DNA from: Candidatus Thiodiazotropha endoloripes
Lineage (GTDB): Bacteria > Pseudomonadota > Gammaproteobacteria > Chromatiales > Chromatiaceae
Direction of reading: 5' to 3'
DNA length: 64,000 bases
Assembly (NCBI GenBank): GCA_001709035.1
Contig: LVKA01000008.1
Coordinates: 930,001-994,000 of the forward strand
Positions 8,845 to 17,373 of this stretch are shown piece after piece. Below the pieces are notes generated by a model. It did no database searches, was not told where the DNA came from, and saw only the letters and a list, made by a program, of their open reading frames with translations. A program made the position numbers and the translations under genes. Numbering within the stretch: the stretch's first letter is position 1; each line of letters begins with the position of its first letter.

Positions 8845-9834
8845 TCAACGCTTGATCTTGCGCAAAGTCTTTTCAGACCAGAATGAATTTCTGCGCTTTT
8901 TATTGTAACTGACCACTTTTTGTGGAATCACCGCCCAACTTTCCTGGCCGGTTCGCAGGTCGAGACCATACCAGTATTTCCAGAACAGAGCCCGCGGATC
9001 GCCCTCCCTGTCACTGTCCACCAGTCCCCAGTCCCTGTCGATGACTTTGATCAGTTCGTCATCCTTGAAATAGAGGGTGCGATAGTCGGCAAAGCTTGTG
9101 GTGTCGATGTAACTGATCCGATAGTCGTACCACCAATAGTCAAACCTGGTGGTGCTCTTTAAACCGTAAACCTCTTTGTTGATATGACGGCAGCTACGTT
9201 CCGGGAGTTCCCCGGCGTAGCGATAGTGCTTGCCTTCGAGGTCATCGATGGTGCCCAGGCAGGTACGCAGTTTTTTCTTACCGATCAGTTCATGCTCCTC
9301 ATCATCCGGTTTTCTCAGGGTGACATCACCGAATGTGAAGACACTGCCTCCCCAGGCATCGTCGTGTTGGGGTTGTGCGAATCTTCTGATCTTTCTCAGC
9401 GCGGGTAACCAGACCATATAGTCTTTGTTTTTCTCTTCATCTTTGTATTCGGTAATCAACATTCCGGTGCCCCGCAATTTGCCGGAATGGAAGATTGCCA
9501 GGTCTCGTGATTGAATCACTTCGTCTTCGGCTGATTGGTATTTGTTGTTCAGATGACGTTCCAATGCGGTGGCAGTGACTTTACCGCTGGAGGAGCGATT
9601 GATCAGTACGGTCATTGTGCGACCACGGCGCTCTATGGAGAAGTTCTTAAAAGCGTAAAAGTGATTGGCAAAGTAGACCTGTCTGGCGATCTCTTCAGCG
9701 CTGGGGATTTCATCTTCTGCTGGTAACTCCAACGTGCTATCGACGCCTCCAAAGGCTGTTGCAGTAATAAAAAAAGAGATCGTTAATACGCAAAGGCAGC
9801 TTAACCATTTGCCTGGCTTAAATTGAATGTTCAT
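8845..9834 (-). CDS. Outer-membrane lipoprotein-sorting (LolA-like) family protein
   Basis: This 329-residue protein has an N-terminal signal peptide (hydrophobic run at about 12-29, likely cleavage after TATAFGG). The body matches the family annotated as outer-membrane lipoprotein-sorting proteins (LolA/LolB-like beta fold). Supporting motifs include DYMVWLPALRKIRRF, GSVFTFGDVTLRKPDD, and a conserved YxxLYFKDDELIKV-like stretch near the C-terminus. Members often sit next to RND-type exporters, but here no exporter is adjacent. The small secreted protein lies about 35 bases upstream on the same strand, so the two may share an operon. The exact role is unknown. Confidence 0.8.
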   Translation of the reverse strand: MNIQFKPGKWLSCLCVLTISFFITATAFGGVDSTLELPAEDEIPSAEEIARQVYFANHFYAFKNFSIERRGRTMTVLINRSSSGKVTATALERHLNNKYQSAEDEVIQSRDLAIFHSGKLRGTGMLITEYKDEEKNKDYMVWLPALRKIRRFAQPQHDDAWGGSVFTFGDVTLRKPDDEEHELIGKKKLRTCLGTIDDLEGKHYRYAGELPERSCRHINKEVYGLKSTTRFDYWWYDYRISYIDTTSFADYRTLYFKDDELIKVIDRDWGLVDSDREGDPRALFWKYWYGLDLRTGQESWAVIPQKVVSYNKKRRNSFWSEKTLRKIKR

Positions 9835-9869
9835 AGACTTTCGCTACAGCTAAATTGATGGGCAGAAGC

Positions 9870-10271
9870 TTAGTTGGGATTCTGCTTTTTGATTTCACTT
9901 GAATATTTGAAAATGTCCTTTTTGATCTCGTCCAGGTTGCCCGTCTTGAGATACTGCTGATGCAACTGATCCTTATATTGGTCAGGTAATTTGTTGTAGA
10001 AGATGAAGCTGCCTGGAGAGGCTTCCTTTAGAAACAGGGAAAAGTCTTGCAGATTTTCGTAGGCGAGACCGGCGTTACTGGTATCTGTGCTGACTGCACC
10101 GACCCAGGTTAATTCCGGTGGTGGTTCAAATGTACCGCTGTTGAACTCGTGATAATCAGCTTTAATCGCATCAACATATTCGCTCTGCATGGCATGTAGC
10201 TGATTGCCTATGGATAGACTGCTCAAGAGAGAAAGTAAGAATAGAGATTGTATGAGTTTTATCTGTCGCAT
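9870..10271 (-). CDS. Small secreted protein of unknown function
   Basis: This 133-residue protein has a clear signal peptide (MRQIKLIQSLFLLSLLSSL, with likely cleavage near QLHA) and a mature part of about 105 residues rich in Asp, Glu, Lys and Tyr. I do not recognise the family. The GAGGTTTTC just upstream of the ATG is a fair ribosome-binding site. It lies upstream of and on the same strand as the LolA-like gene, which suggests a periplasmic pair. Confidence 0.7.
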   Translation of the reverse strand: MRQIKLIQSLFLLSLLSSLSIGNQLHAMQSEYVDAIKADYHEFNSGTFEPPPELTWVGAVSTDTSNAGLAYENLQDFSLFLKEASPGSFIFYNKLPDQYKDQLHQQYLKTGNLDEIKKDIFKYSSEIKKQNPN

Positions 10272-10665
10272 TGAAAACCTCCCTGTGTTTCTTTGCTAAG
10301 CTTTTTGATCGCTTTTTTGATTCCATCTGTGGTCTGTTGTCTAAACAAATTTTCCTCAGCTATTACGAGGTTACCCAAAACCTGATGACCGAACAGTTTG
10401 CTCTTCCCTGTTGCAATACTGTTTATCCAGCAGAGTGATATTTACCACATCGATGCAGGAAAATCCCGTCTTTTGATTAAATACCATTCCAGTAATTGCC
10501 GTTACTGATCCATGTTCAGTGTATCCAACATGATACGTTTTGATACCTGGCCAGGAGATTGTTACACACAAAAGTAGCCGTTGATAGTATCCCGGGGCCT
10601 GTGCACTGGGTGGTTCCGCACCCGATATTCAGCTCATTCCGATGCAGAGGGTCCGATTGATTGTC
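10272..10665. other. Intergenic region, no confident gene
   Basis: A reverse-strand frame (10371-10571) is open for 66 codons and looks loosely protein-like, but it starts only at TTG, has no ribosome-binding site and matches nothing known. The region may hold the remains of a gene or only the promoter of the small secreted protein. Confidence 0.35.
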
Positions 10666-11094
10666 TCAACACTGTTCCCAGGGTAGACCGTGAAAGCGCC
10701 AACCTCCCAAGGTGCTGCGTCGATGATCCTCATCAAGATCGCCTTCAAAACCTTCATCGATATGGAAGACCCGAACAAAGCCTGCATCTAACAGCGCTTT
10801 TCCCGCTTCCAGGGAGCGCTTGCCGCTACGGCAGATCAGGATCACCGGTGCGCAGCCCTCATCTATGGTGCAGATACTGCCCCCTAGCAGTAACTTTCGA
10901 ATCTCGGTTACAAAATGGGGATTGACGGTCCACTCCGGTTCATCGATCCAGGGTACATGTACCGCGCCTTTGGGGTGTCCGACAAACAGAAACTCCATGG
11001 TGGATCGAATGTCCACCAGTACGGACCTGGAGTCATCCTGTATCATCTGCCAGGCTTGCTGTGGCGCCAGATTTTGTAGTTTTTGCTCGCTCAT
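10666..11094 (-). CDS. Rhodanese-like domain protein
   Basis: This is a single rhodanese domain of about 142 residues. It has the LVDIRSTMEFLFVGHPKGAVHVPW core and the active-site loop CRSGKRS carrying the catalytic cysteine. Such proteins transfer sulfane sulfur between persulfide and thiol acceptors, which fits a sulfur-oxidising host, although no sulfur gene is adjacent. The start at 11092-11094 is chosen because AGGAGG lies five bases upstream. The frame extends to 11127 but that part lacks a ribosome-binding site. The N-terminus has no signal peptide, so the protein should be cytoplasmic. Confidence 0.88.
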   Translation of the reverse strand: MSEQKLQNLAPQQAWQMIQDDSRSVLVDIRSTMEFLFVGHPKGAVHVPWIDEPEWTVNPHFVTEIRKLLLGGSICTIDEGCAPVILICRSGKRSLEAGKALLDAGFVRVFHIDEGFEGDLDEDHRRSTLGGWRFHGLPWEQC

Positions 11095-11282
11095 AAGAGC
11101 CTCCTCTGTGGTATATCTTATTCTCAATATGTTAGATGCTTTAGGAATGAAAACAATCTATGTGTTTTACAGGGCGATTGAAATGGGAAGTTTTCCCGGT
11201 TGCCGGGTTGCGACACGATACACTCAGTTGTCGGGTCAATATTGATAAGCTAATCCTGAGATTTTGTGTACAATTCACGGTT

Positions 11283-12170
11283 ATGTTAGAGCGGATTCTA
11301 TTCAAATTCTGGTACTCTCTGCATCGTCTGCCTCTCTCCTGGTTGCATGCTTTGGGTCGTGTGCTGGGCAGACTCTATACCCTCATTCCCAATCGGGAAC
11401 TGCGCACAACTGAAATCAATCTGGGTCTCTGTTACCCCGGGATGGATGAGGTCGAGCGGCGTCAATTGCGCAACCAGACCATGCAACAGATCGGCTGTAC
11501 CCTGATGGAGATGAGCGCTATCTGGTTTCGGCCCCTGGACGATGTGTTGGCAATGATCAACACGATTCATGGCGAGGAGCACCTAATACGGGATGAAGGG
11601 CAGGGATTGATCATTCTTGCACCCCATATCGGTTGTTGGGAAATCGTCGGCGTGGAACTGCAGCGTCGGGGCAGGCTGACCAACCTATATCGTCCACCGA
11701 GAAAGGAGTCCTTCGGTGATTTGGTCAAACAAGCCAGAGAGCGGGGCGGGGCTGAAACCGTGCCTACCGACAATCGTGGCGTGAAGCGTATTCTGCAGGT
11801 GCTGAAAACGGGTGGCATGACGGGGATTCTGCCTGACCAGCAACCGAAATCTGACCGGGGTGCGGAGTTTGCGCCTTTTTTCGGCCACCCGGCACTGACT
11901 ATGTTGCTGACTAACAAGCTTGCCAGAAAGACTGGGGCAAAGGTGATCCTTGCCTGTGCCGAGCGCCTGTCGGGTGGGCGAGGCTATGATATCCATTATC
12001 TGCCAGCCCCCGAGGGAATTGCGGATGCTGATCCGCTACGGGCCGCCAGAGCCTTGAACCAGAGTGTGGAAACCCTGATCAACATGTTCCCGACCCAGTA
12101 TCAATGGTCCTACAAACGGTTTGCCAAACAGCCTGACGGGATCCCCTCACCTTATAAAAAACAGTCCTGA
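11283..12170 (+). CDS. lpxL: Lipid A late acyltransferase (LpxL/HtrB family)
   Basis: This 295-residue inner-membrane-associated acyltransferase has the family layout. An N-terminal hydrophobic segment is followed by PHIGCWE, giving the HX4E catalytic pair at about residues 115 and 120, and then by GILPDQQPKSDRG and the C-terminal QYQWSYKRF. The family adds a secondary acyl chain to Kdo2-lipid A. It could be LpxL or LpxM, and the acyl chain used cannot be read from sequence. The frame is open from 11160, but the ATG at 11283 (MLERILFKFWYSL) fits the family N-terminus and is chosen. Confidence 0.88.
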   Translation: MLERILFKFWYSLHRLPLSWLHALGRVLGRLYTLIPNRELRTTEINLGLCYPGMDEVERRQLRNQTMQQIGCTLMEMSAIWFRPLDDVLAMINTIHGEEHLIRDEGQGLIILAPHIGCWEIVGVELQRRGRLTNLYRPPRKESFGDLVKQARERGGAETVPTDNRGVKRILQVLKTGGMTGILPDQQPKSDRGAEFAPFFGHPALTMLLTNKLARKTGAKVILACAERLSGGRGYDIHYLPAPEGIADADPLRAARALNQSVETLINMFPTQYQWSYKRFAKQPDGIPSPYKKQS

Positions 12171-12454
12171 ACCATCCATCCTGCCGAGTATTCATTTGAT
12201 CAGATCGAGATTTCACCTCACCGGGTGATTAGGAATTAAAGAGCTACCCTGGTTAGCCGTTAAAGTGATAGGGCTTTGTATTTGACTCTTGGCCGGGTTG
12301 ACGGGGTAAGTGCTCCGGTATCTCCTGGGAAGAGCCGGTAACCAACAGAAACAGAAGATCCGGCAAAGCTAGATTAAAAGGATTGGGCTGAATTGAGTCT
12401 CAACAGCCAGATTGTCCTCAGTACGGCGGGTAATAGAGTCGGGGTTTCTCCAGA

Positions 12455-14323
12455 ATGATGAAAGGAATTGCTAAAAGAGTTCTCATTGCCACACTGGTAT
12501 TCGCTGTTATCTCGGTACCAGCAGCCGTGGCCAAGACATCGGCTGACAAGGCCGATGCACGCATTCTGATCGATGTTTCAGGGAGCATGAAGAAAAATGA
12601 TCCTAAAAACCTGAGACGGCCGGCGCTTCGTCTGCTGGTCGGCCTGTTGTCATCAGAGACCCGTGCCGGGGTCTGGACATTCGGTCAATATGTGAATATG
12701 CAGATCCCCCTTGGACAGGTGGATAAAGCGTGGAAACAGAAAGCCAGAAAAAGCTCAAAATCGATCGGTTCCCCTGGCCAGTTCACGAATATTGAGGGTG
12801 CGCTGAAACGATCCACTGAAGATTGGAGTGGTCCCCCGGGGCCTTATCGCCGGAGTGTCATTCTGCTGACTGACGGTATGGTGGATATCTCCAAAGATAA
12901 AAAGAAGAATGCCGCCTCCAAGCAGCGAATTCTGAAGAAAATACTACCCAGGCTGAAACAACATCAGGTCACGGTGCATACCATCGCGCTGTCGAAAAAT
13001 GCAGATCACGAATTGATGCAGGAGTTGGCAGGTCAGACTGGAGGCTGGTATGAACAGACTGAGACGGCGGATCAGCTACAAAAGGTCTTTTTGAGAATCT
13101 TCGAGAAGGTTGGCAAACCCGATTCTGTACCCCTTAAAGACAACAAGTTCACCATTGATCCAAGCATTACCGAAGCAACCCTGTTGGTTTTCCATAAACC
13201 GGGAGCCAAGCCGACTGAAGTCATTCCACCCGAAGGTCAGTCATACAATGCGGAAAACGCACCGGCGAATGTCAGTTGGCATCGGGATGAGGGCTACGAT
13301 ATGTTGACCATATCCGATCCCAAATCAGGTGAATGGCGCATTCGGGCTGAAGCGGATCCAGACAATCGGGTGATGGTGGTGACCGATCTGAAAATGGTCA
13401 CCACCGACCTTCCCAACCGGATCATTCACGGATCGAGTCTGGACTACCAGGTAAGTTTTACCGATCACGGCAAGACCATCAGCAAACAGGCGTTTTTGCA
13501 GAAAGTGAATATCGCCGCCAGCAGAAGCGATATTCTTGGTGACTCTGAGCCAAGGCCACTCGCGGATGATGGACGGGTGCCGGATGCCAAGGCAGGTGAT
13601 GGCTATTTCACGATGAGCTTTGGTGGAGAAGCCCTGAACAGCGGTGTCGGTGAGTTGATCATCGATGCCCGGGGAGCAACCTTCAACCGGCAACGGCGCA
13701 CTACCTATCAGGTCGTGCCTCCGGTGGAGATGAATCTGCAACCCCGTGAAGATGGCAAGACACTGGATCTGAAATTGAGTGCCGATGCAAAATTGATCGA
13801 GCCCGGTTCGTTACAGGTAGAAGCCTGGCTGGAGGATCAATCAGGGAATGAACTGCCACTATCTCTGCAGTCATCATCGGCTGGTGGGGACGCGGTCGGC
13901 GTGATCGATCTGATGGGATTTTCCGGTTCCAGAAAGGTTACCCTGAAAGCCCAAGCCCGTACTCTGGATGGTGCCGTGGTTGACTATATAGACAGTCCGG
14001 CTGAGGTCGAAGGAATGAAACCACCGGAGCCAGAGCCGGTACCAGCGCCTCCAGCGCCGCTATCTGAACCTGCGCCTGTCGCTGATCCGGTGCCGGAACC
14101 GGAGCCAGAGCCGGAACCAGAACCTGAGCCAGAGCCAGAGCCAGAAGAGGATCAGGGATGGCTGGGAGCTGCAATCTGGTTCGGTGCGATCAATCTGCTG
14201 TTGATCATTGTTGGTGGTGGTGTCTTCTGGTGGATCCGCAGATCAAATCAGAACAATCAGATCAGCCTGGTTGAGAAGTCTCCCGAGGCATCAGCAGAGG
14301 CTGAGCAGGAGAAAGCAGAATGA
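12455..14323 (+). CDS. Secreted/membrane-anchored von Willebrand factor A protein
   Basis: This 622-residue protein has a signal peptide (about 1-26, ending AVAKT) and a VWA domain at about 34-215. The complete MIDAS start is DVSGS (DxSxS), with LLTDG later. A beta-rich middle region of about 350 residues follows, then a Pro/Glu repeat linker, one transmembrane helix (about 572-594) and a short acidic cytoplasmic tail. VWA domains bind protein partners through a metal ion. It resembles a gammaproteobacterial family annotated as TIGR03503, which I cannot confirm. The stop overlaps the start of the next gene by four bases, so the two proteins probably work together at the inner membrane. Confidence 0.82.
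   Translation: MMKGIAKRVLIATLVFAVISVPAAVAKTSADKADARILIDVSGSMKKNDPKNLRRPALRLLVGLLSSETRAGVWTFGQYVNMQIPLGQVDKAWKQKARKSSKSIGSPGQFTNIEGALKRSTEDWSGPPGPYRRSVILLTDGMVDISKDKKKNAASKQRILKKILPRLKQHQVTVHTIALSKNADHELMQELAGQTGGWYEQTETADQLQKVFLRIFEKVGKPDSVPLKDNKFTIDPSITEATLLVFHKPGAKPTEVIPPEGQSYNAENAPANVSWHRDEGYDMLTISDPKSGEWRIRAEADPDNRVMVVTDLKMVTTDLPNRIIHGSSLDYQVSFTDHGKTISKQAFLQKVNIAASRSDILGDSEPRPLADDGRVPDAKAGDGYFTMSFGGEALNSGVGELIIDARGATFNRQRRTTYQVVPPVEMNLQPREDGKTLDLKLSADAKLIEPGSLQVEAWLEDQSGNELPLSLQSSSAGGDAVGVIDLMGFSGSRKVTLKAQARTLDGAVVDYIDSPAEVEGMKPPEPEPVPAPPAPLSEPAPVADPVPEPEPEPEPEPEPEPEPEEDQGWLGAAIWFGAINLLLIIVGGGVFWWIRRSNQNNQISLVEKSPEASAEAEQEKAE
14093..14147 (+). repeat. In-frame Pro-Glu codon repeat
   Basis: A six-base motif of the form CCRGAR is repeated about nine times and encodes alternating Pro-Glu residues just before the transmembrane helix of the VWA protein. 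Synonymous differences between units suggest selection for the peptide rather than very recent slippage. Confidence 0.8.
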
Positions 14324-15573
14324 TCGAAATCAGTTCATTGAGCGCAATGATCATTGCCGAGGTCATGCTCGGGCTGGTGGTTCTGAGTGGACTTTTGCTG
14401 CTGTTTACACTGCTTCGCAAACAACGGATACGGAAAGCGGCAAATCATCTTGCAGAGCGGGTGCAGACTGATAAGGAGAAACGATCCGAGCGGTTGAAAA
14501 AACTCTTGGAGGAGCAGTATCAGTTACAGAGTCCTCAGCTTGACCAGACGCTGCATGGCATCGTACAGACGGAGATGACGCTCTATCAGAATATGCTGAA
14601 TGGATTTCTCAAAGATGATCAGGTCTATCTGCAACAGATCGATGTGGATGTGGAGAACCTGGTGCTGGCCTATCAGGCCCTGGCTGGCAATGTCAGTGCG
14701 GCTGGTGGTTCAGACGATGTCAGCAGTGACGAGGTTGAAGCACTGAAAGCAGAGAATGAGCGACTTGCAGAAGAGCTCAGAGTGACCATGGATACCATGG
14801 GTCGGATGCTGAATGAATACTCAACCATGTTTGCCGATGGTGATGGCGGCTTTCCAGCAGAAGCGACAGCGGTTGTAAGTGAGGAAGCCAGTGCAGCGTC
14901 TGATCAGGTTCAACCTGTAGCTGCCGAAAAGGCGGCAGAACCTCCTCCGGCTGAAGCAGCAGCAAGCACAGAAACCGACAGCGATGATGATATGGTCATC
15001 CCGGATATGACAGAAGAGGAGTTAACAGAGTCCTCTCTATCAGAGCTGGAAGAGGAGAGCATCGAGACAGAGATTGAAAAAACGGCCGAAGCCGAAGCTG
15101 ACTCCGATACTCCGGACGAGGTTGTGCCGGATGTGGAGATTCCAGATGTGGAAGCTTCTGATGCAGCTACCTCCGATATTGTAATACCAGACGTTGAAGT
15201 GCCAGATGTAGAAATACCGGATGTGGATACAATGGCTGCAGATTCAGCAGATGTGGATGAAGAGGTTTCAGAGATCATCGATGAAGTGATGGAGATTGCT
15301 GATGACATGATGCATGAGACCGCTGAAGCCGAGGATCAACCGTCCGACGACGCAAAATCAGAAGCCGAAACGGAAGCTGCTGTTGAAAACAGTGAGGTAG
15401 CCGAGCAGAGTGGCGAATCCATGGTGGACGATCTGAACTCCATCGATATCGAAATACCTGAAATGGACAGCTCGGAAGTGGAACAAGCGGAATTTGAGCC
15501 AGGCTCACTGGAAGAGGAGTGGGCGAAGTTGCTGGAAGAGGAATCTTCCGATGAGGAGAAAAAAGAGAGTTAA
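14320..15573 (+). CDS. Acidic membrane-anchored coiled-coil protein coupled to the VWA gene
   Basis: This 417-residue protein has one N-terminal transmembrane helix (about 8-29), a charged probable coiled coil (about 30-160, ending with a helix that reads EALKAENERLAEELRV) and a long, very acidic low-complexity tail. The tail carries short repeats of the form P-D-V-E-I/V (for example DVEIPDVE). The C-terminus returns to a less repetitive segment ending SLEEEWAKLLEEESSDEE. I do not recognise a family. The ATG lies inside the stop of the VWA gene (ATGA overlap), and a strong terminator follows, so the two genes form one closed operon. Confidence 0.78.
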   Translation: MIEISSLSAMIIAEVMLGLVVLSGLLLLFTLLRKQRIRKAANHLAERVQTDKEKRSERLKKLLEEQYQLQSPQLDQTLHGIVQTEMTLYQNMLNGFLKDDQVYLQQIDVDVENLVLAYQALAGNVSAAGGSDDVSSDEVEALKAENERLAEELRVTMDTMGRMLNEYSTMFADGDGGFPAEATAVVSEEASAASDQVQPVAAEKAAEPPPAEAAASTETDSDDDMVIPDMTEEELTESSLSELEEESIETEIEKTAEAEADSDTPDEVVPDVEIPDVEASDAATSDIVIPDVEVPDVEIPDVDTMAADSADVDEEVSEIIDEVMEIADDMMHETAEAEDQPSDDAKSEAETEAAVENSEVAEQSGESMVDDLNSIDIEIPEMDSSEVEQAEFEPGSLEEEWAKLLEEESSDEEKKES

Positions 15574-15615
15574 CAGGTTTATAGTAGTTATCTGTTGGTT
15601 GGCAAACCTGCGAAT

Positions 15616-15648
15616 AAAAAGGGCGCATTACGCGCCCTTTTTATTTTT
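15616..15648. terminator. Bidirectional rho-independent terminator
   Basis: The stem GGGCGC-ATTAC-GCGCCC (15621-15637) is preceded by five A and followed by five T plus further T-rich bases. It can therefore end the forward VWA operon and the reverse soxYZ transcript. Confidence 0.88.
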
Positions 15649-15670
15649 ATCGAATCGTAACGATTCGATA
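15648..15670. other. Perfect 10-bp inverted repeat beside the terminator
   Basis: TATCGAATCG, a TAA loop and CGATTCGATA form a perfect stem directly next to the bidirectional terminator, 27 bases beyond the soxZ stop. It may stabilise the soxYZ mRNA 3' end or be a protein-binding palindrome; which of these is not shown. Confidence 0.6.
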
Positions 15671-15696
15671 TGAACAGCAGTTGCTGCAGCTGATCG

Positions 15697-16011
15697 TTAT
15701 TTGATCTTGCTGGTCATGCTGTCGCTCTTACCGGTGTTGTCGGTCCAGCCGAGTTCAATGTCATCGCCTTTGGCCGCACCGGAGAACTTGAAGGAGATGT
15801 AGGGGTTCTTGGAAACACCGCCACTCCATTCAGCCATCATCACAGTATTGCCTTTGTGCTTGCAAACCACTTCCTGGATGAAGTGAGCCGGAATGGTTTT
15901 ACCGGTCTTTTTGTCTTTACGGCCACCTGTCTCCATTGGATGGGTCATCAGGGCCTTAACAGTGGTTACGCCACCTTTCTCTTTGGCGCGGATCTTGATC
16001 GATTTAGCCAT
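15697..16011 (-). CDS. soxZ: SoxZ, sulfur-carrier subunit of the Sox complex
   Basis: This 104-residue protein has the SoxZ fold (starting MAKSIKIRAKEKGGVTTVKAL, with MTHPMETG and FIQEVVCKHKG). It forms a heterodimer with SoxY, whose C-terminal cysteine arm carries sulfur intermediates in periplasmic thiosulfate or sulfide oxidation. It lies 46 bases downstream of soxY on the same strand with a fair ribosome-binding site (GAGGTA). No other sox gene is in this window. It has no signal peptide, as expected, because SoxZ is thought to be exported with SoxY. Confidence 0.96.
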   Translation of the reverse strand: MAKSIKIRAKEKGGVTTVKALMTHPMETGGRKDKKTGKTIPAHFIQEVVCKHKGNTVMMAEWSGGVSKNPYISFKFSGAAKGDDIELGWTDNTGKSDSMTSKIK

Positions 16012-16057
16012 GCTCTATACCTCGTATTCGTTATGTGCTTGTCGGAATCGGCTGCGA

Positions 16058-16534
16058 TCAGCCGCCGCAACCACCAATGGTGACTTTGACTTCTTTCTTG
16101 GCGCTGTAGAGCTTGCCGCCCGCTTTGACAACACCAACGACATCGCCAGTTTTACCCATTTTGATACGGGTAGAGACAAAACCGGTTGCGCCTGGTCCCA
16201 TGACAAAATTGGCAACCAGAGGCACTGGGTTATTGGAAGCAATGATTGCGATGGATTCGACGCCATCAATGCTGGCATCAACTGTGATTGGTACTACGGC
16301 ACCATTTTCTGCGATATCCGGTGCTTTGACTTTAATGTCTGCAGATTCTGACACGTCAGAACTGCCAAGCAGTGCGTCCAGTGCGCCAGAGAGCTCCTTG
16401 GATTCGAAGGCGGCCTTGTTCCAGGCAGCCAGAACCTGCTGAGGAGCCAAAAGTCCGGTAGCAGCAGCGACACCTACCGAGCCAGCTGCGAGTGATCTTT
16501 TTAGGAAGATCCTGCGTTTCATTTCATTGCTCAT
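16058..16534 (-). CDS. soxY: SoxY, sulfur-binding subunit of the Sox complex
   Basis: This 158-residue protein has a Tat-type signal (KRRIFLKRSLAAGSVGVAA) and the diagnostic C-terminal arm GGCGG, whose cysteine carries the sulfur adduct. SoxYZ accepts thiosulfate from SoxAX and passes it to SoxB. In many symbiotic and free-living sulfur oxidisers that lack SoxCD, SoxYZ works with zero-valent sulfur storage. GGAGAG lies upstream of the ATG. soxYZ stands here as a two-gene operon separate from the rest of the sox genes. Confidence 0.96.
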   Translation of the reverse strand: MSNEMKRRIFLKRSLAAGSVGVAAATGLLAPQQVLAAWNKAAFESKELSGALDALLGSSDVSESADIKVKAPDIAENGAVVPITVDASIDGVESIAIIASNNPVPLVANFVMGPGATGFVSTRIKMGKTGDVVGVVKAGGKLYSAKKEVKVTIGGCGG

Positions 16535-17254
16535 TCATTCTCTCCAGACTGAGAAAGGTTAGTGATTAACGTTTGTTTTATGAAACTGAATGGGTTGGTC
16601 AATTTCATTGCCCAGTTCTTTGTGACCAATTTTGGTCGGGATTTACCCCTGTACCGTTGCAATCACATTTGCCGGGTCATTGGCATCAATAAAGCTGTCG
16701 TATTGAATTATTTTGCCTTGCAAGACATGTTGTTCCCGCTATAAACAATCAACTGGATCACCCTCTGATACTGGTTCGGTATTGGGATCACTCGCGGTCA
16801 CTCATGTTTGTCAGTGGCTTAGAACAACTTTTACAGTAAAAAGTTGCGACAGCTGTGCACCATGTCCTCCAGTGTTTATTTCGTTATTGAGGATGCGTTG
16901 TTACCGGCTTCTTTTTATTTAAACGGGTTTGCCGGCAAACATTACCTTTACAGGTAGATCGTAAGAATACCGAATCAGAGAGCGATATCAAGCAAAAAAT
17001 TTTGAAATATTAGTGCTTTGTGATGTTAGCAGCATGGCACCCTTATGAAAGGCTTGGGTTTGTTCCGCTTCGGATAGGGGTTTTCCTGAATTAGAGTTAT
17101 ATGCTATCCCAACCGCGGGTTTTGCGGGGTATGGCATGGCTGACGGCTGAAACCCGGCCGATTTGGTCTGAAGATTGTCAAAAGCCTGGTTTGACGGCTG
17201 AATCCGGCCTGTTCAGGCGATGAATTGAGGCAGCGGCAGGCCGCTACGGCTTTT

Positions 17255-17285
17255 AGGGCCTATTGGATTCGTGTTAACAGGCCCT
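17255..17285. repeat. Dispersed hairpin repeat, copy C
   Basis: AGGGCCT, the loop with one change (GATTCGTG instead of GATTAGTG) and AGGCCCT form a perfect 7-bp stem. The outer CT/AG pairs of the 35-bp form are not conserved here. Confidence 0.85.
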
Positions 17286-17342
17286 GGCCGGATCCGGCTT
17301 GGAATTGGAGAAATTCCGATCGATGCGCCACAGCACGGGTGG

Positions 17343-17366
17343 TTTGGAATCGTGTTATCAGGCCCA
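17343..17366. repeat. Dispersed hairpin repeat, degenerate half copy
   Basis: TTTGGAATCGTGTTATCAGG followed by CCCA keeps the loop and right arm of the repeat with several changes. The left arm is gone. It lies 58 bases after copy C and abuts the bepA stop. Confidence 0.5.
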
Positions 17367-17373
17367 GGTCGGC

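Larger units (their letters stand above)
16535..17373. other. Long intergenic region between soxY and bepA
   Basis: No supported gene lies in these 840 bases, and the short open frames lack ribosome-binding sites and family resemblance. The left part should hold the soxYZ promoter. The right part holds two copies of the dispersed hairpin repeat (17255-17285 and a degenerate one at 17343-17366). It also holds a near-direct repeat GACGGCTGAA-CCGGCC at 17142-17159 and 17193-17209. Confidence 0.5.

Noticed and set aside
10371-10571. A 66-codon reverse frame
   Set aside because: TTG start, no ribosome-binding site and no similarity; kept only as a comment in the intergenic entry.
14910-15308. A Ser/Thr-rich reverse frame opposite the acidic protein
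   Set aside because: The low-complexity translation is the complement of the D-V-E-I-P repeats, not a gene.
16562-16922. Short forward frames between soxY and bepA
   Set aside because: No start signals or family features; probably chance.
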